From: Azohydromonas lata NBRC 102462
GTDB taxonomy: Bacteria > Pseudomonadota > Gammaproteobacteria > Burkholderiales > Burkholderiaceae_C
NCBI RefSeq assembly: GCF_001571085.1
Contig: NZ_BCTC01000023.1
Location: 1-64,000 of the forward strand
Length of the DNA: 64,000 nt
Direction of reading: 5' to 3'
Below the pieces are notes generated by a model. The model made no database searches, was not told where the DNA came from, and worked only from the letters and a program-made list of their open reading frames with translations. Numbering within the stretch: position 1 is the first letter of the stretch; each line of letters begins with the position of its first letter. Both the position numbers and the translations under genes were made by a program. Below are positions 7,824 through 15,944 of the stretch, one piece after another.

Positions 7824-8971
7824 CGACCGCGGCATCATTGCAACGCCGCGGACTGCAAGCCCGCGCCTTCCATGGCGTGTCCCGCCTCTTCGGCGGACTG
7901 CGCAAGGCGCTGGACTCGGCGCTGCCGCCACCCGTGCGGCTGCTGCAGCTTGGCTCGGCGTTCTGGCACTCCCGCGCGCTTTACGTCGCCGCACGGCTAG
8001 ACCTGGCAACGACGTTGGGCGACGCGCGACTGGCACCCGCGGAGCTGGCCGCGCGTGCCGGAATCGATCCCGACGCCTGCGCTCGGCTGTTGCGCTTCCT
8101 CGTCGCCGTTGGAGTGTTCGAGATGGATTGCGACGCACGCGTGGCCAACAACGCGGTGTCGGCCGCGTTGCGCAGCGATCGACGCGACAGCGTTCGCCAG
8201 TTGGTGCTGATGCACAACGCGCCCGAGATGACGCGCGCCTGGACCGAGGCGCTGGAAGACGCCGTGCGCTGCGGGGGCGTGCCGTTCGAGCGCGTGCACG
8301 GGTGCCCGCTGTACGACTATCTGGATGGACACCCGGCGTTTGACCGGCTCTTCGCACGAGCGATGGACGAAGTTGGCGCGCTCGCTGGCGACGCCTTCGT
8401 GACGGCGCTGGCCTGGGACCGCTTCGACCGGGTCATCGACTTAGGTGGGGGCAAGGGAGCAAAGGCGGCCGCGATCCTGCAGGCTCATCCCCGGCTTCAC
8501 GCCACGATCGTTGACCGTCCTGCCGTCGTCGAACAGGCTCGGGCCTGGTGGCAGGAGCCGCCACGCCGGGTAGCCGCGGCGCGCGTCGCCTTCGTCGAGG
8601 GCGACCTGCTGCACGACACGTTGCCCTTGGCATCCGGTCCGCGCGACGTCTTCCTGCTGTCAGCCGTGCTGCACGGGCTCGACGAGACCGCAGCGACTTG
8701 CCTGCTGCGCCGCGTACGCGATGCAGTGGGGGACAGCGGCGCTGTGGTCGTCGTGATGGAGCTCGTGCTGCCGGACCATGGCGTCGACGCGGCCGCGGCG
8801 TCGATTGACATGCAGATGTTCGTCGGCACGTCGGGGCGCGAGCGCACTCGCGCTGAGTGGGCCGCGTTGGCCGCAGCGGCCGGCTTCGGAATCAAGGAGA
8901 TCGTTCGGATGCCGTCAATCGGCGAGCTCATCGTCCTTTGCAAAAGCGCATCAGGCTCCCGTCCCAACTGA
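7820..8971 (+). CDS. SAM-dependent O-methyltransferase (methyltransferase_2 type)
   Basis: 383 residues. An N-terminal winged-helix dimerisation domain (ALYVAARLDLATTLGDARLA...LLRFLVAVGVFE) is followed by a Rossmann methyltransferase domain with the SAM-binding motif VIDLGGGKGAKAAAIL (about residue 205) and FVEGDLL. This layout is that of the plant/bacterial O-methyltransferase family that modifies hydroxyl groups of small molecules; the substrate cannot be inferred. A long N-terminal extension with FHGVSRLFGGLRKAL precedes the usual start. It is translationally coupled to the TetR gene. No biosynthetic neighbours are visible, so it may act in detoxification. Confidence 0.85.
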   Translation: MTTAASLQRRGLQARAFHGVSRLFGGLRKALDSALPPPVRLLQLGSAFWHSRALYVAARLDLATTLGDARLAPAELAARAGIDPDACARLLRFLVAVGVFEMDCDARVANNAVSAALRSDRRDSVRQLVLMHNAPEMTRAWTEALEDAVRCGGVPFERVHGCPLYDYLDGHPAFDRLFARAMDEVGALAGDAFVTALAWDRFDRVIDLGGGKGAKAAAILQAHPRLHATIVDRPAVVEQARAWWQEPPRRVAAARVAFVEGDLLHDTLPLASGPRDVFLLSAVLHGLDETAATCLLRRVRDAVGDSGAVVVVMELVLPDHGVDAAAASIDMQMFVGTSGRERTRAEWAALAAAAGFGIKEIVRMPSIGELIVLCKSASGSRPN

Positions 8972-9348
8972 TTGAAGAAGCGCTCCAGCCCCTCGTGGTG
9001 CGTCTCGCAGCTGGTGCTTGAGCGCGTCGTTGAGCCGGTGCAGCTCCAGCAGGCTCAGCGGCCGGTCATGGACGTCGGTGACGACGCCCACCCACTCGAC
9101 GACGTGGCCCTCGGCGTCCCGGATGGCCGTGGCCGGCACGACGCAGTGCCGGTGCTTGCGCGAGCGGGCATGCCAGAGCCGGCATCTGGCGTGGTAGCGG
9201 TCGCTGCGCTGCGCTGCTCGGCCAGCGCCCAAGCGTCGAGGGTAGGTTGTTGGTCGTCCGGGTGGACGGCGTGCAGCCAGCCCTGCCCCCGGGCCTGCTC
9301 CCAGGTACGGCACGCGATGGGTGCGGGCCTCAGGGCTCCGCCCGGCAA
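8951..9348 (-). pseudogene. Remnant of a PAS-domain sensory protein, frameshifted
   Basis: Leftward sequence carries a PAS/PAC domain split over two frames. One frame gives WEQARGQGWLHAVHPDDQQP, then TLDAWALAEQRS; the other continues YHARCRLWHARSR...AIRDAEGHVVEWVGVVTDVHDR and a helical tail LLELHRLNDALKHQLRD. Together they form the second half of a PAS domain with its PAC motif. No kinase or output domain is left and there is no clear start. The 3' end overlaps the methyltransferase stop by about 20 bases. This is a gene fragment that has decayed. Confidence 0.7.
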
Positions 9349-9518
9349 TTTTTTCAGCTACGGATAACGGCAGTAATCGAAGGCGCATTTTTTGATGTCG
9401 ATTTGGGGCGTCAGCGGCGCGATGACGACTTTCCGCAGCCCCACAAGCACTTGCATGCAGCCTGTGCGGCAGCGTGATGTCGCCCCCCTGCCCTGCCCGC
9501 GGTCCCGACGCGCCAACC

Positions 9519-10472
9519 TCAGCGGCTCACCGCCACGACCATCAAGTCCTGGCCAGCTACGCAGCCCAGCGCGCGATGGATGGCATCGTCAATCCACGCC
9601 GGCTCGTTGCCGAACGCGCCCCCGCCCAGCCGCGTGAGCAGCACGCGACGCGACGCGCTGCGGCGGGCGTTGAGCACGCCGGCCAGCAGCGTGGCCTCGT
9701 AGGCGGCCTCCAGCACCAGCCGCGCCAGCGGTTCCCAGGCCCGACGCGGTGGCCGGCCATAGGCCACGGGCAGCGCCGAGCAATGGGCCTGCGTCACCAG
9801 CGGCCCCGGGCCTTGTGCCGCGTCGGTGACTTCGACGTCCCAATGAAGCCCGATGCGCAGGAGCCCGCGCAGATGGTCGAGTTCGGCCTCGGGAGCTGCC
9901 GCCAGTTGCCGGCTCACCCGCGCCAGGCCCTCGGGATGGCAAAGCGCGTAGCCGTTCATCCAATCCCAGATGGGTTCTTGCTCATGGCCCAAAGCCACGG
10001 CCAACTCGGCCAGCGTGTCGATCTGGCGCTCGGCGGTCTGACCACGAGCGCCCTGTAGCGGCACCAGGTAGTTGCGATAGATGGTGCCGGCGCCCGCGGC
10101 CATCGCGCAGGCCGGTCCCTGGGTGTGGTCGCAGGCGTAGCAGCTCACCCCGTGTTCCGGACTCACGCGGGGGTGCACCATTTCCAGCAGGTTGAACTGC
10201 GAGGCGACCTGGATCAGGGCGGCCTGTTGCTGGGTCTCCAGGTGCAGCGCTCGGATGTCACCGCGCAGCCCGCCCAGCCGCAGAGCCGGCCCGTGCGGCT
10301 GCACGCCGGCGCGTGCCCGCAACTCAGTCAGCGACACGACCTCCAGCCGCCCCATCGCGAAACGCCGCCCCGTAGCGACATTCACCAAGCTCTGTCCATC
10401 GATCTGCAGCCGCTGCTGCGTGCTGGCGTAGTCCGTTTCCTCAAAGCCCGTGATGCGCTCGAACCAGTCCAC
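9519..10472 (-). CDS. Conserved protein of unknown function, possible macrodomain-like fold
   Basis: 317 residues. The start chosen is GTG at 10472 (VDWFERITGFEE), preceded by a purine-rich GGGGAGGGGG box; the longer frame upstream is low-complexity. Conserved-looking stretches are QFNLLEMVHPRVSPEHGVSC, HTQGPACAMAAGAGTIYRNY, DWMNGYALCHPEGL and near the C-terminus LEAAYEATLLAG and LTRLGGGAFGNEPAWI. The GGGAFGN loop recalls the phosphate-binding loop of ADP-ribose-binding macrodomains and PARG-type enzymes. I infer a macrodomain-like or nucleotide-related enzyme, but this has not been demonstrated. Confidence 0.75.
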   Translation of the reverse strand: MDWFERITGFEETDYASTQQRLQIDGQSLVNVATGRRFAMGRLEVVSLTELRARAGVQPHGPALRLGGLRGDIRALHLETQQQAALIQVASQFNLLEMVHPRVSPEHGVSCYACDHTQGPACAMAAGAGTIYRNYLVPLQGARGQTAERQIDTLAELAVALGHEQEPIWDWMNGYALCHPEGLARVSRQLAAAPEAELDHLRGLLRIGLHWDVEVTDAAQGPGPLVTQAHCSALPVAYGRPPRRAWEPLARLVLEAAYEATLLAGVLNARRSASRRVLLTRLGGGAFGNEPAWIDDAIHRALGCVAGQDLMVVAVSR

Positions 10473-10581
10473 GGCCCCCTCCCCTGTCCCGTAATGGCGC
10501 CATCTTCTCGCACCGGCAGCACCACGAGCCGCGCAGCCAAGCTGACGGAGAGGCCCAGCAAGGCGGCTGAGAAAATGCGGG

Positions 10582-10839
10582 ATGGATAACAGCACCCCCT
10601 CGCCGGCCCAGCCGCGCAACCCCTTGCACGGCATCACACTGGAGATGATCGTCACGGCTCTGGCCGGCCACTACGGCTGGGTCGGCTTGGCCGAACGTGT
10701 GCCGGTACGCTGCTTCAGCAGCCAGCCCAGCGTGGCGTCGAGCCTGAAGTTCCTGCGCAAGACGCCCTGGGCCAGGGAGAAGGTCGAGAGCCTCTACCTG
10801 TTCATGCTGCGCGAGCAGCGGCGCGATGCCCGGCGCTGA
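10582..10839 (+). CDS. VF530-family DNA-binding protein (DUF2132)
   Basis: 85 residues. The sequence fits the VF530 family closely: [20 protein letters not shown], then [33 protein letters not shown] and SLYLFML. Members are small helical proteins related in structure to DNA-binding folds and are common in the chromosomes of gammaproteobacteria and betaproteobacteria; their cellular role is little known. Full length for the family. It diverges from the conserved gene at 9519-10472. Confidence 0.88.
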   Translation: MDNSTPSPAQPRNPLHGITLEMIVTALAGHYGWVGLAERVPVRCFSSQPSVASSLKFLRKTPWAREKVESLYLFMLREQRRDARR

Positions 10840-10855
10840 CCGCCCGGCACGCCCA

Positions 10856-11131
10856 TCACACAGCTGGCTTGCGCAGCCGGCCGCGGCGCTTGGGCGTCAG
10901 CACCGGTCCCAAGTCCGTCGGCGTCAGCGCAAAACCGCCCATTAGGTTCTGAATCTTCACCAGCCCTTTCAACCGCGCGTCGTCTTCCATCTGATTCGGC
11001 GGATGAGCAGGTACCGTTGTGATTACCTGGGGGGCGTGCCCGCGCCCACGGCCAGAGCTGCACTTGGTCAAGCTGCAAGGGTCCACGCTGGTAGCCGGCG
11101 GCCACCGCGTCAACGTCAATGGCGTAGCCAT
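10856..11131 (-). pseudogene. Short gene behind the winged-helix gene, probably frameshifted
   Basis: The C-terminal part in this frame looks coding (PPNQMEDDARLKGLVKIQNL, then MGGFALTPTDLGP and a basic tail). The first 45 codons do not. In a second frame the same bases read AIDVDAVAAGYQRGPLQLDQ, then VQLWPWARARPPG, which looks like protein. The two frames meet at a run of six G (about 11029-11034), a typical place for an indel. The start follows the stop of the preceding gene by four bases. Either the gene is broken or one base is missing or extra. Function is unknown. Confidence 0.45.
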
Positions 11132-11134
11132 CGC

Positions 11135-12256
11135 TTAAGCCAGGGCGACACCTATGCTGCGTGAGCGGCGCTTGCGCTGACGATCCAAGAACGCCTGCCG
11201 TTTGGCCTCGCCGTCGCCGAGGATGGCTGCAGCGGCCGGCACTTCCAGAAACTCCAGGCGGCCCGCGTCAACCGCCTGCAGCAGCGCGGGCATCGCCGGA
11301 CGCTGGATCTCGGTGCGCAGCCACGAGCCGTCCACGCGCCGGTGGTCGAAGGCAGCACTGGCACAGATCTCCACCACTACCGTGCGGTCATGCCGCGCCA
11401 GCCATCGGCCGGCATGGGCCGCCAGGAAGGCCTTTGCCGCGGCATCCTGAGCTGCCACGGGCGGGCCATCAACCGCGGCGGCGTCGCCCCCCGTCCCCTT
11501 CGGGGGCTCCACGGGCCGCGTCCAGTCCTCGCCGCTGCGGATCAGGTGGACCAGCAGACCTTCCGGGTCGCGCGCTCTGCGTAGACGCTCCAGCCGGTGC
11601 GCCAGGACGTGTTCCACGCGCACCCGGACGGCCTTTGCGATGCTCATAGCCTTCCTGATGCGCCGGCCGCCCAGCAGCGGCACCAGCGGCGCCAGCACGG
11701 CCGGGACGTGGACGCCCTCATGTAGGACCGTGCCCTGCGGCTGCTCGGCAGGCGTGGGTTGTTCTGGGTTCGGGGGGGTGTCCTCAGGCGCCGGGGGCGC
11801 AGCCCCTTGGCCCCCGATAGGGTTTAGATCTTTATCTACAGGCGGCGCAACTTCTTGCGAGTGGTTGGCGAACAGAAGCGCCATGCAGTGTGGCGTGAGC
11901 CGCGTGTGCCACACCGGGTCGCGCCGGCACTCCATCTCGGCGATGCGCTCGGTGAGACCCGCCCGCACGAGGTCGGTATGCGCGCCAGAAACCGAGCGGT
12001 CGCTGTAGCCGGTGAGACCCTGCAGCGTCTGGCTGGGTGTGGGATGGACGGCGCCGGGCTGGCGCAGGTCGGCCGCTTCCACCAAGTGGCGAAGCACCTT
12101 GTATCCGCGAGGCGTGAGCCCGGGGATCGAGCGGGCGTTGAACAGGTCATCGAGCCGGCACACGGCGGCTTCGATGGGGGTAAGAGCGCGGCTGCAGGTG
12201 CCGCTTCGGCTGGCGCGGACGCTGGCGCCTGCCCTTGCTGCGTGATGCAGTGGCAT
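11135..12256 (-). CDS. Winged-helix plasmid protein, possible replication role
   Basis: 373 residues as opened at ATG 12256. A winged-helix domain spans about residues 25-105 (LTPIEAAVCRLDDLFNARSI, GYKVLRHLVEAADLRQPG, TGYSDRSVSGAHTDLVRAGL). A Pro-rich linker follows, then a helical C-terminal region with RRIRKAMSIAKAVRVRVEHV and a basic tail (RQKRKRRSRS). This arrangement suggests sequence-specific DNA binding, possibly as a replication-linked protein, but it does not match TrfA of IncP plasmids. The N-terminus is uncertain: a neighbouring frame reads QGQAPASAPAEAAPAAAL just before the conserved part, so an indel near a C-run is possible. Confidence 0.6.
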   Translation of the reverse strand: MPLHHAARAGASVRASRSGTCSRALTPIEAAVCRLDDLFNARSIPGLTPRGYKVLRHLVEAADLRQPGAVHPTPSQTLQGLTGYSDRSVSGAHTDLVRAGLTERIAEMECRRDPVWHTRLTPHCMALLFANHSQEVAPPVDKDLNPIGGQGAAPPAPEDTPPNPEQPTPAEQPQGTVLHEGVHVPAVLAPLVPLLGGRRIRKAMSIAKAVRVRVEHVLAHRLERLRRARDPEGLLVHLIRSGEDWTRPVEPPKGTGGDAAAVDGPPVAAQDAAAKAFLAAHAGRWLARHDRTVVVEICASAAFDHRRVDGSWLRTEIQRPAMPALLQAVDAGRLEFLEVPAAAAILGDGEAKRQAFLDRQRKRRSRSIGVALA

Positions 12257-12364
12257 GGAAATGCAGGGACGAGTTCGCCCGCGTGTTGCGGATTCCGTCG
12301 CTGTCCGTACACTCCCAACTTGCTAGAGCGGTGTGTGGATTCGCAGCTCGGGATCACGCATCAC

Positions 12365-12405
12365 GGAGAAAGCCTCGGGGCTGGAATCCCGGGGCTTTTC
12401 TCTTT
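12365..12405. terminator. Strong hairpin, probable terminator behind the TraC-like gene
   Basis: An inverted repeat pairs GAGAAAGCCTCGGGG with CCCGGGGCTTTTCTC around a short loop CTGGAAT. The stem is about 14 base pairs with few mismatches. It lies 140 bases beyond the stop of the leftward TraC-like gene. The T-rich side (ttttctcttt) is on the + strand, so efficient termination is expected mainly for rightward transcription; it may act in both directions. Confidence 0.5.
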
Positions 12406-12543
12406 CGGGGTCAGTCTTTCTGAGGTCCCGGTCCTTTCGTTATGGATGGCGGCTTGGGCTGCTGGAATTCAGCTAAAAGCCTTGGGTGGTCTAGATCGTG
12501 GCGCTGAAAGTCAGCGCCGCTCTTCTATGGCAACTGCTCGGCT

Positions 12544-14832
12544 TTACCGGACTCGTATCCCTGGGCGTTGACGCTGCTGCATGCCGTGGCCCGCAGTCCT
12601 TGATTGCTCCTGGGTACGCTGCTGCGCTTGCTCGACGGCCTGCTCCTGCTTGAGATCGTGCAGCGCAATCAACTGGCTGATCTGTGGCGCAATCTGGCGG
12701 CGCACAGCTTCAGTCCCGAGCCTGCTTTTCTGCGCAAGGTCGTTGAAGTCGGTGAACTGCTTCATCCGTTCGAGCGCATCCAGTTGCGCCGGTCGTAGCA
12801 GGTCACCTTCCATCAAGTTGCGGTCATCGGCGTGGGTGCCGGGCTTCACGCTGGCCAGCCACTCGGCCGCGCCAACGTGCGCGCGGTAGGTCGCCGGCGT
12901 GACTGGCTTCAGACCGGGCGGGTAAGTGATCTCGTCGGGTGCGAAGATCGGGAAAACCGCTTTGCCGCCCACAGCCTTCGCCGCAGCCTCGGCTTTCTCG
13001 CGGCCCGGGTTGAAGCCTTGCGTCATCACCACTGTGCGGTCGTCGTCGCCAACGACCAGCATGGGCTTGGTTGGGAACATCTCCCGCAGCGCGCGCGCCA
13101 CGGGTTCAAGGTTGCCCGAGTCGAAAGCGGCAACCACCGCGTGCCCCACGGTTTCCTTGATCGTTGCCATCGTGGCGTACCCCTCGCCCACGACGATCAC
13201 GGGCGCGCGCTTGAGCTCGTCCATGCCACCGAGGACATGGAAGCAGCCGGTCTTGCGCGAGTCCTTGGCAAAGCGCTTCGTGCCCTCCGGGCCGATGTAC
13301 TGCATCGTCCAGATGCGGCCGGTCTTGTCCTGCGCGGGTAAGAAAGTGGTCTGCCCGCTGGCATCGGTAAGCGCACCGCGCTGCGGCTTGACGCCCTTGG
13401 ACTGCAAGTAGGGCGTGGGCTGGTTGTACGGAATTTGCCGAAGGCTGCCGGCCTGGTTGGTCACGCGTTGCGCGGTGGCGGCGTGCTTGGCTGCCTGCTC
13501 GGCCTCGCGGCGCTGCTGGTTGGCCTTGGCCTCAGCTTCCAGGCGGGCGCGGTCCTGCGGGTTGATCGTGTAGCCCTTAGCCTTCCAGCGTATTGACTGA
13601 CCACTGCGGTTGTTGCTGATGTAGCCCGCGGGGACTTCGCCGTCCTCGTGCCCAATGTAGAAGCCAGCTCTCTCGCCTTTCTTGTCACCGGCAACCTGGA
13701 TGCGATGCGGCTTGCCGTCCATGATCGGGTGGTCCCCGGACACGATGCAGCCCATCTCGCGCAGCGCGTCGGCGAACTCGGCGCGCACGTCCTTCGCCGA
13801 CGGTATGTATGGCTCAAACGCCCTCGCAGCCTTGGCGGCCGGTGCAGGCTTGGCTGCTGGTGCTGGCGTGCTGGCCACCGCCTGCAGCGCGGCGTCGATT
13901 CGGTTGTTCTCCGCGGCGTGCAGCGCGATCACCTCGGCGGTTTCCTGCTGCTGGGACTGTGCGAGGGGCTTGTCGTACTGCATGAGGAAGGTGTGGATAC
14001 GCTCGGCGTCGGCCGCCGCGCGGAACAGCTCAAGGGGATCTCTCGCAAGAAGATCGGCGAAGGCGTGAGCCCGGGCGTCGTTGCTTGGAGGCGGCGGCAA
14101 GCCCAGCGTGTCGGCGAGGAGCACGGTGGCGAGCTCGGCGCGCAGTTCTTCTCGCACGCGGCCCTCGCTGCCGAACGGATGGCTCATGTCGCGGTCCAGC
14201 CGCGATTCGTGCCCTGTCCAATGGGCCAGTTCGCGCAGGGCCATGGTGCAGAAGCGGTCCTCGCCGCCTACGGCCTCGGGTGTGGGTAGCTGGATCTTGT
14301 CGGCGCTGGCGCGATAGGCGGGCCGGTAGGCAGCGTGTTCCTTGACCGCAGCGCCGCTGAAATGCATAAGGCTGCGGGCGCGCTCAGTGCCGTCAAAGCG
14401 AGGCGAAGGCGCATGCTCCGGCAGCCCGTCCATCTGCTCGGCGTTGAAAACCACGGCCATGAAGGCCTGGGGCTTGTCCAACTGGACGGTCTCTTGCATC
14501 ACGCGGCCGCTGGCGTCCCGCTGTGGGCGGCCTGTGGCATCGAGCAGCGGGCGTTGCTCGGTGAACTTCCAGAACTGGACGTGCGTTCCCTTCTCTCCTT
14601 TGCGCACCTGGCTGCCGATTTCCTGCGCCTGGTCGTAGGTGAGCCAGCGCGGATCGTCGCGGCCCTGGGCCATCAGATGCACGGCGTTGGCGCCCTTGAA
14701 ACGTTGCCCGTTGAACGGGTTGAACGGCACCTGTGCGCCCTCTTCCTTCGGGAGCTGCCACGGCATCATGCCGGCCTGCAGCATGTCGATGACCCCTTCG
14801 GCAACGGTTTCTGGGTATGACTGGCGATCCAT
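12544..14832 (-). CDS. TraC-like protein: ArdC-type antirestriction N-terminus, metallopeptidase-like and toprim domains
   Basis: 762 residues. Residues 1-120 are an ArdC-type single-strand DNA-binding domain (NPFNGQRFKGANAVHLM, WLTYDQAQEIGSQVRKGEKG). A zincin-like domain follows with LRELAHWTGHESRLDRD at about residue 208, where the usual HExxH begins with Arg instead of His. The C-terminal half has a toprim domain (VIVVGEGYATMATIKETVG, VVAAFDSGNL, LVVGDDDR). Such proteins enter the recipient with the transferred strand, protect it from restriction or prime its second strand. ATG 14832 is preferred to an upstream TTG. It stands where traC stands in the RP4 Tra1 operon, at the end of the relaxase operon. 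Confidence 0.88.
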   Translation of the reverse strand: MDRQSYPETVAEGVIDMLQAGMMPWQLPKEEGAQVPFNPFNGQRFKGANAVHLMAQGRDDPRWLTYDQAQEIGSQVRKGEKGTHVQFWKFTEQRPLLDATGRPQRDASGRVMQETVQLDKPQAFMAVVFNAEQMDGLPEHAPSPRFDGTERARSLMHFSGAAVKEHAAYRPAYRASADKIQLPTPEAVGGEDRFCTMALRELAHWTGHESRLDRDMSHPFGSEGRVREELRAELATVLLADTLGLPPPPSNDARAHAFADLLARDPLELFRAAADAERIHTFLMQYDKPLAQSQQQETAEVIALHAAENNRIDAALQAVASTPAPAAKPAPAAKAARAFEPYIPSAKDVRAEFADALREMGCIVSGDHPIMDGKPHRIQVAGDKKGERAGFYIGHEDGEVPAGYISNNRSGQSIRWKAKGYTINPQDRARLEAEAKANQQRREAEQAAKHAATAQRVTNQAGSLRQIPYNQPTPYLQSKGVKPQRGALTDASGQTTFLPAQDKTGRIWTMQYIGPEGTKRFAKDSRKTGCFHVLGGMDELKRAPVIVVGEGYATMATIKETVGHAVVAAFDSGNLEPVARALREMFPTKPMLVVGDDDRTVVMTQGFNPGREKAEAAAKAVGGKAVFPIFAPDEITYPPGLKPVTPATYRAHVGAAEWLASVKPGTHADDRNLMEGDLLRPAQLDALERMKQFTDFNDLAQKSRLGTEAVRRQIAPQISQLIALHDLKQEQAVEQAQQRTQEQSRTAGHGMQQRQRPGIRVR

Positions 14833-14834
14833 GG

Positions 14835-15062
14835 TCAAGCCCCCAGGTCCAGCGCGCTGGCCAGGGCATCGGCCTCGGACAGCGCGGTTTCCTCAAACGC
14901 CCCGGCCGCCTTCGCCTCGGCCGCAGTGAACGTCACTAACAGCCCCGGAATAAGCATGTCGGCAATCTTGTCGCGCGCCACATCGGCCGGCGTGGCGTGC
15001 ACCAGGTCGGTTGGGTCGTCGTCGCCACCGAGCAGCGACAGCATGGGATCGTCGTGGGTCAC
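14835..15062 (-). CDS. Small acidic protein upstream of the TraC-like gene
   Basis: 75 residues. It starts with GTG at 15062 directly behind a GGAGGT box, and this GTG overlaps the stop of the preceding gene (GTGA). The protein reads THDDPMLSLLGGDDDPTDLV, then ARDKIADMLIPGLLVTFTAA and an Ala/Glu/Asp-rich end. Its stop lies only two bases before the TraC-like ATG. Function is unknown; the position corresponds to that of small traD/traE-region genes in IncP plasmids. Confidence 0.65.
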   Translation of the reverse strand: MTHDDPMLSLLGGDDDPTDLVHATPADVARDKIADMLIPGLLVTFTAAEAKAAGAFEETALSEADALASALDLGA

Positions 15063-15400
15063 AGAACACCTCCATTCATGGCGGCCTGCTCGGCGTAATC
15101 CACGCCGTGCAGCTCGCAAAAGCTGTACTCGTCCCAGGCGCGGCACCAGGCCACGGGAAAGCCGGTGACAGCAGCCATGAACTCGGCTGCGCACCCTTGG
15201 GATAAGCACGGAAGGCCGCCGTGGTCGGGCAGCAGCAAATGCGCGTAGGTGATGCGGTCGGCCTCGGCCTGGCGGTCGCCTTCCGCATCGAACGATGAAA
15301 CCCGGGCAAAGCAGTAATACCGGTCGTGTGCTTCTTCCAGGGTCTTGCGCTGCGCGGGCGTCAGTGCGCCCAGGAGCTGAGTGGCTTCGGTGTAGTCCAT
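15059..15400 (-). CDS. Hypothetical transfer-region protein
   Basis: 113 residues with several Cys (RYYCFARV, LPCLSQGCAAEF, AWCRAWDEYSFCELHGVDYA). The last part resembles the small zinc-ribbon-like proteins found in conjugative elements, but no family is recognised. It overlaps the next gene through GTGA and follows traF by ten bases, so it is expressed with the Tra1-type operon. Confidence 0.65.
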   Translation of the reverse strand: MDYTEATQLLGALTPAQRKTLEEAHDRYYCFARVSSFDAEGDRQAEADRITYAHLLLPDHGGLPCLSQGCAAEFMAAVTGFPVAWCRAWDEYSFCELHGVDYAEQAAMNGGVL

Positions 15401-15410
15401 CGAGGTCCTT

Positions 15411-15944
15411 TCAGAACGTGAGCACCGGGCGGATCACCGCCTGCACTTGGGAAACCGGCACGGGGCCGAAGTAGCGGGCGTCGAAAGACTTTGGGTTGCC
15501 CTCGCCCATCAGCAACACCTCGTGGTCCAGCGTGGTGCTGGCGCTGACCGGATGCGGCAGCGGTCGCCCCATGCCGTCTTGCTCGATGCGGCGGCTTGCT
15601 GGCAGCGCGTGCCCGTTGACGCGCACGGCGTCGGCCGCGAACTCAACCCGGTCGTGGTCGGCGGCCACAACCAACTTCATGAGGCCCTGGAACTGGCCAG
15701 GGCACGCGCCGCCGTCGAGGTAACCCCGCGCGCGCGCCAGCACGAACGGCTCGGTCGGCGGCGGGCAGACGAACACGTAAGCGCCCGGGCGCACTGGCTC
15801 GTCGGTAGAGATGTAGAGCCCGCGCGGGATGCTGGCGGTGCTGTTCCACCGCAAGCCCAGGACATGCACGATGAGCGCGCCCAGCACCAGCAGCACGCCC
15901 AGCACGCCTACAACCAGTCCCAGACGGTGTGCGGCGCGGCTCAT
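15411..15944 (-). CDS. traF: TraF-type conjugative signal peptidase
   Basis: 177 residues. S26-family peptidases of this group process and, in RP4, cyclise the TrbC pilin. An N-terminal membrane segment (LGLVVGVLGVLLVLGALIV) is followed by the catalytic Ser region NSTASIPRGLYI, with Ser before I-P-R-G, and the Lys region LMKLVVAADHD, then MGEGNPKSFDARYFGPV, a typical box near the C-terminus. Length and motif order agree with TraF. Start and stop overlap with its neighbours (ATGA with traG at 15941-15944). The substrate is probably the TrbC product encoded at 27548. Confidence 0.93.
   Translation of the reverse strand: MSRAAHRLGLVVGVLGVLLVLGALIVHVLGLRWNSTASIPRGLYISTDEPVRPGAYVFVCPPPTEPFVLARARGYLDGGACPGQFQGLMKLVVAADHDRVEFAADAVRVNGHALPASRRIEQDGMGRPLPHPVSASTTLDHEVLLMGEGNPKSFDARYFGPVPVSQVQAVIRPVLTF

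Noticed and set aside
12365-12405. Hairpin considered as a possible integron attC-like or IS-end site
   Set aside because: No core-site sequences, no gene cassette and no flanking direct repeats; a terminator explains it better.
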